A stretch of DNA of 47,808 nt from an uncultured SAR86 cluster bacterium. Its GTDB lineage: Bacteria; Pseudomonadota; Gammaproteobacteria; Magnimaribacterales; D2472. The stretch covers positions 1-47,808 of the forward strand of contig CACMVA010000006.1 in the NCBI GenBank assembly GCA_902617045.1, written 5' to 3'. The position numbers were made by a program, and so were the translations under genes. The notes under the pieces were generated by a model that did not search any database, had not been told where the DNA came from, and was given only the letters and a program-made list of their open reading frames with translations. Shown here one piece after another: positions 42,992 through 47,808 of this stretch (position 1 is its first letter; each line of letters begins with the position of its first letter).

Positions 42992-44056
42992 ATGGATTTA
43001 ACAATAATATTAGATTACATAATTATAAGCATAATTGCATCATTGACTGTAAATTCGTTTCTAAGAAATTATGCTAAAAAATATAAAATTCTTGTTGATT
43101 CACCAGATAGGAACAGAAAGTTTCATAAGAGACCAACTCCTCTAACTGGCGGTTTAGGTATTTTAATTGCTCTTTTAATTTCAGGCAAACTATATATTGA
43201 TCTTAATAACCTTACAGGATATGTACCTGAATTTACTTTTCAATTAATGGTGATATCTATTCCACTAATCATATTGTTCCTTATTAATGATTTAAAAGAA
43301 TTGAGGCCATTATTTAGAATTCTAATTCAAGTGTTTCTTGCAATATATATGATTCAAAGCACTGGGGTATATTTAGAATCATTAGGTAATTTGTTTGGGA
43401 CCGGAGAAATTAATCTCGGAATTTATAGTATACCCATAACTGTATTTTGTGTTGTAGGTATTATGAATGCGTTCAATATGATTGATGGCATTAATGGGCT
43501 TTGTTCTGGATGTGCAATGGTTGCTTTAATGTTTATTGGTTTTTTTTCAGGATTGATCTATGATTCAATGCTAGTTCTGATTATTGGTTCAATGATTGGA
43601 TTTATAATATTTAATTTAGGGGTATTTGGAAAACAAAGAGGAGTTTTCTTGGGTGATAGTGGCTCTAATCTAGTTGGATTTTGGGTTGCATGGGTTGCGA
43701 TCTACGCTTCGCAAAGTCAAATATATAATATTGAGCCTATTACAATTTTGTGGTTTGTAGCAATACCACTTCTAGACTGTATTGGATTAATCTTTTCTAG
43801 AACAATAAATGGTAAAAGTTGGAGTACAGCTGGAAGAGATCACATTCATCATAAATTAATGAGACAACTCTCTCAGCAAAATACACTTTTAGTAATACTA
43901 TCGACTACTGTAATAACTGGCGTATTTGGAATAATAATTGAAATATTTATCGCATCATATATTTCAACATTATTGTTTTTTGTATATGCTTTTTTATACT
44001 ATACGATTACAAGTTACTTCTGGAAAGAAGTTCCTTCAAGAAATGCTGTAGATTAA
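42992..44056 (+). CDS. wecA: WecA-like UDP-sugar:undecaprenyl-phosphate sugar-1-phosphate transferase
   Basis: A 354-residue polytopic inner-membrane protein (about 10-11 helices) that starts lipid-linked glycan synthesis. Motifs include FHKRPTPLTGGLGIL, GIMNAFNMIDGINGLCSG (N-x-x-N-x-x-D-G-x-[ND]-G-L), VFLGDSGSNLVGF and GRDHIHHKLMR (the H-I-H-H UDP-binding motif). One residue is unusual: the second cytoplasmic loop reads FLINDLKELRP where nearly all members have D-D; residue 99 (codon 43286-43288, AAT) is Asn. WecA-type enzymes initiate O-antigen and enterobacterial common antigen; here it probably feeds the glycan cluster 10 kb upstream. It is 1 bp from the following TerB-like gene. Confidence 0.85.
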   Translation: MDLTIILDYIIISIIASLTVNSFLRNYAKKYKILVDSPDRNRKFHKRPTPLTGGLGILIALLISGKLYIDLNNLTGYVPEFTFQLMVISIPLIILFLINDLKELRPLFRILIQVFLAIYMIQSTGVYLESLGNLFGTGEINLGIYSIPITVFCVVGIMNAFNMIDGINGLCSGCAMVALMFIGFFSGLIYDSMLVLIIGSMIGFIIFNLGVFGKQRGVFLGDSGSNLVGFWVAWVAIYASQSQIYNIEPITILWFVAIPLLDCIGLIFSRTINGKSWSTAGRDHIHHKLMRQLSQQNTLLVILSTTVITGVFGIIIEIFIASYISTLLFFVYAFLYYTITSYFWKEVPSRNAVD

Positions 44057-44057
44057 T

Positions 44058-44498
44058 ATGTTTAATTTTTTTAAAAAAGAAAAGAAAGATGTTTCGATTC
44101 AACAACCATCATTTGAAATTGAACTTACTGCTGCCGTATTAGCATATGAGATTGCAAGATCAGATGGGGAGATAAGCGAAGATGAGTTGTCAGTATTAAT
44201 GCAAGAAATTGAAAAAATTTCTCAAAAAGTAAATCGGGATAAACAAGAAATTCTTAAGATGGTTGAAATACACAGCAAAGATAGTGTCTCTTTTCATGAA
44301 TTTGTGGAAGATATTAATAAGAATTACTCAAAGGAAGAAAAAATATCTCTCCTAAAATTTATGTGGGAAACTGCTTATGCTGATGGGATATTAGAAGTTG
44401 ATGAAGAAAGACTAATTAGAAGGGTTGCAGATCTAATTAATGTTAAAGACATTGAAGTATTAAAATTAAAAGATTCTACTAAAACTAATACTCTATAA
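44058..44498 (+). CDS. TerB-family protein
   Basis: A 146-residue protein of the tellurite-resistance TerB / DjlA-like helical family. Two pseudo-repeats each hold an acidic loop: YEIARSDGEISEDELSVLMQEIEKI and WETAYADGILEVDEERLIRRVADLI, the D-G-x-[IL]-x-x-[DE]-E-x pattern that binds metal in TerB. The N-terminus (MFNFFKKEKKDVSIQ) is basic. It follows wecA by one base, and its 3' end overlaps the convergent carboxylesterase by 14 bp. The role is unknown; relatives act in membrane-stress responses, and the resistance name should not be taken literally. Confidence 0.82.
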   Translation: MFNFFKKEKKDVSIQQPSFEIELTAAVLAYEIARSDGEISEDELSVLMQEIEKISQKVNRDKQEILKMVEIHSKDSVSFHEFVEDINKNYSKEEKISLLKFMWETAYADGILEVDEERLIRRVADLINVKDIEVLKLKDSTKTNTL

Positions 44499-46272
44499 AA
44501 CTTGCATTCTCGATTAAAAAATTTTCTGATTTAGATCTTTCACAGTTACCAGGATATTGTTTTATATTTTCATCGTATAAATCGTTACCTACAAATGTAA
44601 ACATTTGTAATAAAATCACACATTTTTCTAATTCATTTACTCTTGAATCTTCAAACAACTCTTTTGCTAATGTTTTAAAAGTTTTTTTGTCCTCTTTTAC
44701 TTTTAAGTTATTTTTATTATCTATAACAATATAAGACGAGCCAAATTCATTATTTTTGACAATGGAACTCCAACGAATAGAATTAGTAGACATACCAGGC
44801 TCTCCTGACTTAGCAAAATTTGTCCAGAACCTCATCATATTTCTTGATGTAAATAATTTTGATCTGCCTGCAGGATATATCAAATCAGATAGAGGATATC
44901 CACCCACAAGCTTTGCATTTCCTGCTAGGAGAGGTATTTCTGTAGCATGAGCAGCTCCAATAAGTTTCTTGAAATCCGCTACAACATATCTTCTATGATC
45001 ATCCCAAGCGTATTGATATGCAAAAAGATTAGAATTGCCGGATTCATACAATCCCTTAAGCGGGATATCAACACCTCTTATCTTCCATGCCGAACTCCTA
45101 TAATAGTTAAAAGCTTCAAAGGCATCCTCATCTTTGAGTTTAACATTAGGAATATTAAGTAAAGATCCTACTACTGAGAAATCTAATTCTACAAAATACT
45201 CTGCAGTAGCTAACCATAATTTAACCTCATCTCTATTTGAACCAGCTATAGTTGGAACTTTATTTACAATATCTTTGTTGAAAAGAGAAGCTCTTAGGCC
45301 AGCTTCAGGAATAACAATATCATCAGATGTGAGTAATGGGATTTCTTCATAAGTCTCTCTGTTAGCATAATGTTCAAAAAACTGTTGCGTTGATAAGTTC
45401 AATAAAATATCTCTAATTTCTTTATTGGAATATGTTTCTTTCTTATTAGACAACTCGTTAATAATTTTTTTTACAATTTCAGAGCTCGTATGTGATGAAG
45501 TTGATGACTTATCTTTTTGGAAATATGCATCTTTGGGACTAATTGATGTTGTATAGCCTGACATTGAAATCGCTTTGTGAAAAAGTCCCTTGGATTTGTC
45601 TGACACTAGTAAAGAAAAGACATTGTGTCCTCCAGCAGACTCTCCAAAGATTGTTACATTGTCTGGATCTCCACCAAAAAGGATGATGTTGTCTTTTACC
45701 CATCGAAGTGCAGCTATAATATCCAAAGTTCCAAAATTTGAAGTCTTATCTAAATTGGTCTGAAAATCTTGAATTGAAGGATGAGTAAACCATCCAAACG
45801 GGCCTAATCTATAATTTATTCTTACAACAATAACATGATGACGTCTTACCATTTTATTAAAATCATAAAGATCTTTTAATCCAGATGTATTTCCGCCACC
45901 ATGAATCCAAAACATCACTGGAAGAAGTTCAGATTTTTTTCTCACTGGAGCAGAGATATCTAAATATAAACAATCTTCAGTGCCAACATATAAACCCTCT
46001 CCTCCAGGTCCACCTAAAGATGATGGTCTCTGAACGCAATAATTATTTTCTTTAGGTGAAATTATATTTTTTGGATTATTAAGAGCTCTTGGAGCTTTCC
46101 ATCTTAATTGGTCAATAGGTGGTTGTGCATAAGGAATATCATCCCAATAAATAACTCTTCCCTTCTTATAACCATCAACAATGCCAGATGAAGTCTCTAC
46201 CTTAGTTTCTGCATTAGCAATTAAAGATATCATCAAAAAAAATGAAAATTTAAATAATCTAAATAAGTTCAA
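44485..46272 (-). CDS. Secreted type-B carboxylesterase
   Basis: A 595-residue alpha/beta-hydrolase of the esterase/lipase (cholinesterase-like) group. TTG start with a signal peptide (FKFSFFLMISLIANAET). Motifs are LPVMFWIHGGGNTSGLKD (oxyanion hole H-G-G-G), NVTIFGESAGGHNVFSLLVSD (nucleophile in G-E-S-A-G), AGSNRDEVKLW (acid residue region) and GAAHATEIPLLAG (catalytic His). EDCLYLDISAP is the second family signature. It most likely cleaves an ester of an organic acid, lipid or polymer in the periplasm or outside the cell. It ends 14 bp inside the convergent TerB-like gene and starts 52 bp before the tRNA-Pro gene on the opposite strand. Confidence 0.9.
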   Translation of the reverse strand: MNLFRLFKFSFFLMISLIANAETKVETSSGIVDGYKKGRVIYWDDIPYAQPPIDQLRWKAPRALNNPKNIISPKENNYCVQRPSSLGGPGGEGLYVGTEDCLYLDISAPVRKKSELLPVMFWIHGGGNTSGLKDLYDFNKMVRRHHVIVVRINYRLGPFGWFTHPSIQDFQTNLDKTSNFGTLDIIAALRWVKDNIILFGGDPDNVTIFGESAGGHNVFSLLVSDKSKGLFHKAISMSGYTTSISPKDAYFQKDKSSTSSHTSSEIVKKIINELSNKKETYSNKEIRDILLNLSTQQFFEHYANRETYEEIPLLTSDDIVIPEAGLRASLFNKDIVNKVPTIAGSNRDEVKLWLATAEYFVELDFSVVGSLLNIPNVKLKDEDAFEAFNYYRSSAWKIRGVDIPLKGLYESGNSNLFAYQYAWDDHRRYVVADFKKLIGAAHATEIPLLAGNAKLVGGYPLSDLIYPAGRSKLFTSRNMMRFWTNFAKSGEPGMSTNSIRWSSIVKNNEFGSSYIVIDNKNNLKVKEDKKTFKTLAKELFEDSRVNELEKCVILLQMFTFVGNDLYDENIKQYPGNCERSKSENFLIENASFIEY

Positions 46273-46324
46273 AGCTTTTTCTCTAAAATTTGTGAATGCA
46301 GGTTAACATTATATATTAATTAAT

Positions 46325-46401
46325 CGGGATGTAGCGCAGTCTGGTAGCGCACTACACTGGGGGTGTAGTGGTCGTCGGTTCAAATCCGGCCATCCCGACC
46401 A
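46325..46401 (+). tRNA. tRNA-Pro (GGG)
   Basis: A 77-base cloverleaf including an encoded CCA. The acceptor stem CGGGATG pairs with CATCCCG, the D-arm contains TAGCGCAGTCTGGTAGCGC, and the anticodon stem CTACA/TGTAG encloses loop CTGGGGG with anticodon GGG at 46359-46361. The T-arm carries GGTTCAAATCC. Anticodon GGG reads proline codons CCC and CCU. It lies between the carboxylesterase and HU genes. I see no duplicated tRNA 3' end nearby, so nothing indicates an insertion here. Confidence 0.96.
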
Positions 46402-46405
46402 TCTC

Positions 46406-46678
46406 TTAATTTAAAATAGATTTAACTTTATTTGAGGCTTTAAAAGCAAGCTTCTCAGAAGTTGGAATTTTAAATTCTTCTTTTGTTTTTGGATTTCTGC
46501 CTATTCTGGCCGGGCTTTTATGTGAATAAAAAGTACCAAATTTGGATATCTTTATTTGATGTCTTTTATTTTGTTTAATAAAACTTAGAAAAGCTTCTAA
46601 AACTAACGAACTTGATTTTGATGAAATGTGGGCTTCGGAAGAGATATTTTTTACAATATCTTTTTTTCCGAAGCCCAT
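46406..46678 (-). CDS. HU/IHF-family DNA-binding protein
   Basis: A 90-residue nucleoid protein. The second half has the DNA-bending arm sequence typical of the family: ISKFGTFYSHKSPARIGRNPKTKEEFKIP (G-x-F-x-x-x-x-x-x-A-R-x-G-R-N-P-x-T), with the Pro at the tip, and FKASNKVKSILN at the C-terminus. I cannot say whether it is HU or IHF; the GRNPKTKEE arm is closer to IHF-alpha. It sits 4 bp from the tRNA-Pro 3' end and runs toward it. IHF-type proteins assist many tyrosine recombinases, which may be relevant to the guaA modules, although this is speculative. Confidence 0.9.
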   Translation of the reverse strand: MGFGKKDIVKNISSEAHISSKSSSLVLEAFLSFIKQNKRHQIKISKFGTFYSHKSPARIGRNPKTKEEFKIPTSEKLAFKASNKVKSILN

Positions 46679-46696
46679 GTTTAAGATCAGTCTATA

Positions 46697-47808
46697 TTAA
46701 TTACCGCCAGTATTAGTACCAGTTCCTGTACCTGTACCAGTTCCTGTACCTGTACCAGTTCCTGTATCATCATCAACACCACCTACATCTCTTACCTGAA
46801 CGGTAATAATTTGTGTAGTAGTTTTTGTTGAGTCGAATACGGAGGTAGCTGTAACTGTTGCAGTGAAGTCCATAGTTCCGCCATCTACATAGCCTGATAA
46901 TGACTCTGTTCTTACAGTCGCATTGTCATTCCAGTCATTATTGTAGTTATTATACTGAGGTCGTGTTTCATATAATTTAGTATCAGGTGTTTGTAAATCA
47001 TAATCAGGAGCAATATCAAAGGATAGCACACCATCAGTTGTTATTAATATATTTGAGGAAGCTCTGTTGCCTAGTGTTGCAGGTGCAGTTGTCGCCCCAA
47101 TAGTGAAAGTCGCATGTGTAATGCCTGGAGGAGCAGCAGCAATAACTGCAGTAACAGTTCCAATTGCTGTTACATTTTCGTCAACAACAAATGTTGATGA
47201 AGATGTGAATACTGGAAGTGTTATTTCAGGTGATGTTGTATCAGTTCCTGTAACTGTTCCTGTTCCTGTACCAGTTCCTGTACCTGTACCTGTTCCTGAA
47301 TCGTCATCAACACCACCTATATCTCTTACCTGAACGGTGATGTTTTGTGTTGAAGTGTTACCAGAAGCATCAGTAGCAGTAACTGTTGCAGTGAAGTCCA
47401 TGGTTGCACCAGTTTCATAACCTGATAATGTCATTGTTCTTTTAGTTACAGTACCAAAAAGATCAGGGTCTGCATATAACTGTACGTCAGGTACTTGAAT
47501 GTCATAATCAGGAGCTATATCAAAGGATAATGCACCAGCACTTGTTATTTGAAGCTGTGATGCAAGTTCTTGGTTACCTTGTATTGCAGGACCAGTTGTC
47601 GCCCCAATAGTAAAGGTGACATCAGCAAGATCAGTTGCAGTAACATTTCCAACTGCTGTTACGTTTTCGTCAACAACAAATGTTGATGAAGATGTGAATA
47701 CTGGAGCTACTGTATCAGTAACGTTAACAGTTCTTGTAGCTGTTCCAGCATTTCCAGAAGCATCTGTAGATGTATATGTTATTGTATATTCGCCTACTGT
47801 ATCTGAAT
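46697..47808 (-). CDS. C-terminal part of a large repeat surface protein, incomplete
   Basis: The frame is open to the right edge of the window, so the N-terminus is missing; about 369 residues are visible. Two repeats of about 163 residues share the order VDENVTAIGTVTAV, a beta-rich core (IAPDYDLQTPDTKLYE), LSGYxDGxTMDFTATVTAT and ITVQVRDIGGVDDD, which fits cadherin-like or Ig-like adhesion domains. Each repeat is followed by a flexible linker of GT dipeptides (46715-46766 and 47238-47298 in the DNA), and the protein ends in GTNTGGN. Calcium-binding D-x-D-type residues (VDDD) follow each repeat. No LPXTG or RTX export signal is visible. It is likely an adhesin or surface-layer protein, secreted or anchored by parts outside the window. 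Confidence 0.75.
   Translation of the reverse strand, partial: SDTVGEYTITYTSTDASGNAGTATRTVNVTDTVAPVFTSSSTFVVDENVTAVGNVTATDLADVTFTIGATTGPAIQGNQELASQLQITSAGALSFDIAPDYDIQVPDVQLYADPDLFGTVTKRTMTLSGYETGATMDFTATVTATDASGNTSTQNITVQVRDIGGVDDDSGTGTGTGTGTGTGTVTGTDTTSPEITLPVFTSSSTFVVDENVTAIGTVTAVIAAAPPGITHATFTIGATTAPATLGNRASSNILITTDGVLSFDIAPDYDLQTPDTKLYETRPQYNNYNNDWNDNATVRTESLSGYVDGGTMDFTATVTATSVFDSTKTTTQIITVQVRDVGGVDDDTGTGTGTGTGTGTGTGTNTGGN
46715..46766. repeat. Tandem short repeat coding a Gly-Thr linker, copy 1
   Basis: Units of CCAGTTCCTGTACCTGTA repeat here and at 47238-47298, coding alternating Gly and Thr. Such tracts are prone to slippage, so linker length probably varies between strains. Confidence 0.8.
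47238..47298. repeat. Tandem short repeat coding a Gly-Thr linker, copy 2
   Basis: Second copy of the Gly-Thr linker repeat, between the two 163-residue domains. The domains also share an identical 42-bp stretch (47175-47216 and 47664-47705, spaced 489 bp, 163 codons), showing recent duplication or gene conversion. Confidence 0.8.

Noticed and set aside
46325-46401. tRNA-Pro as an island attachment site
   Set aside because: No second copy of the tRNA 3' end was seen in the window, and neighbouring genes are not typical cargo.
1-47808. CRISPR array
   Set aside because: No regularly spaced direct repeats with unique spacers were seen; the only dense short repeats are the Gly-Thr coding tracts near the right edge.

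Overview
The window looks like a piece of chromosome from a streamlined, AT-rich (roughly one third G+C) marine gammaproteobacterium. A SAR86-type lineage is my best guess. The guess rests on gene content and style: Prc tail-specific protease, NagZ, guaB-guaA, HU-type protein, a TonB-dependent receptor, a CPD photolyase, a DMSP-demethylase-like GcvT protein, very short intergenic gaps and many one- to eight-base gene overlaps. No 16S gene is present, so the assignment is inference.

Layout. 1-4920: housekeeping and small enzymes (truncated prc, xthA, a GNAT acetyltransferase, tadA, a secreted CIA30 protein, a DmdA-like demethylase). 5029-6924: an unusual translationally coupled trio (SAM-methyltransferase-like, APS-kinase-like, HxGH nucleotidyltransferase) with no recognised pathway. 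6926-13881: lipid, CoA and salvage genes (trans-acting enoyl-reductase-like protein, acyl-CoA synthetase, cupin, nagZ, apt, enoyl-CoA hydratase, CoA-binding protein, flavodoxin-fold reductase).

13883-17918 is the accessory part and the main discovery candidate. Two small cargo modules sit in tandem at the 3' end of guaA. They are bounded by three copies of the guaA tail (13885, 15399, 17899). Each module carries a shared 24-bp block (15263-15286 and 17763-17786) exactly 8 bp before the start codon of its first gene, its own multi-copy TTTGTCA or TGTGTCA motif near both ends, a TGACA-N5-TGTCA inverted repeat and a hairpin next to the guaA-tail repeat. A 14-bp inverted repeat flanks the middle copy. 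No recombinase is encoded. Cargo is a uracil-DNA-glycosylase-fold-like protein with a coupled partner (module 1), and a Cys-rich protein, a small membrane protein, a coiled-coil-like protein and a MORN-repeat lipoprotein (module 2). Each module ends in a short ORF whose last residues copy the GuaA C-terminus.

17897-25399: a purine block (guaA, guaB, a hypoxanthine/xanthine phosphoribosyltransferase, a TonB-dependent receptor, an AzgA-type purine permease), suggesting coordinated purine uptake, salvage and GMP synthesis. 25408-33547: a surface-glycan cluster (two GT2 glycosyltransferases, glutamine-dependent amidotransferase AsnB, two GT4 glycosyltransferases, two methyltransferases). 33566-39581: central metabolism (small membrane protein, pterin dehydratase, fumarase C, class II aldolase-like, aldehyde dehydrogenase, formate-THF ligase). 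39652-46272: photolyase, inositol-phosphatase family, secreted sorbosone-dehydrogenase-like beta-propeller, a WecA-like phosphoglycosyl transferase with an altered Asp-Asp motif, TerB-like protein and a secreted type-B carboxylesterase. 46325-47808: tRNA-Pro(GGG), an HU-family protein and the C-terminal end of a large Gly-Thr-linked repeat surface protein that runs off the window.

No gene-free stretch exceeds 300 bases. No rRNA, CRISPR array, transposase or integrase was seen.
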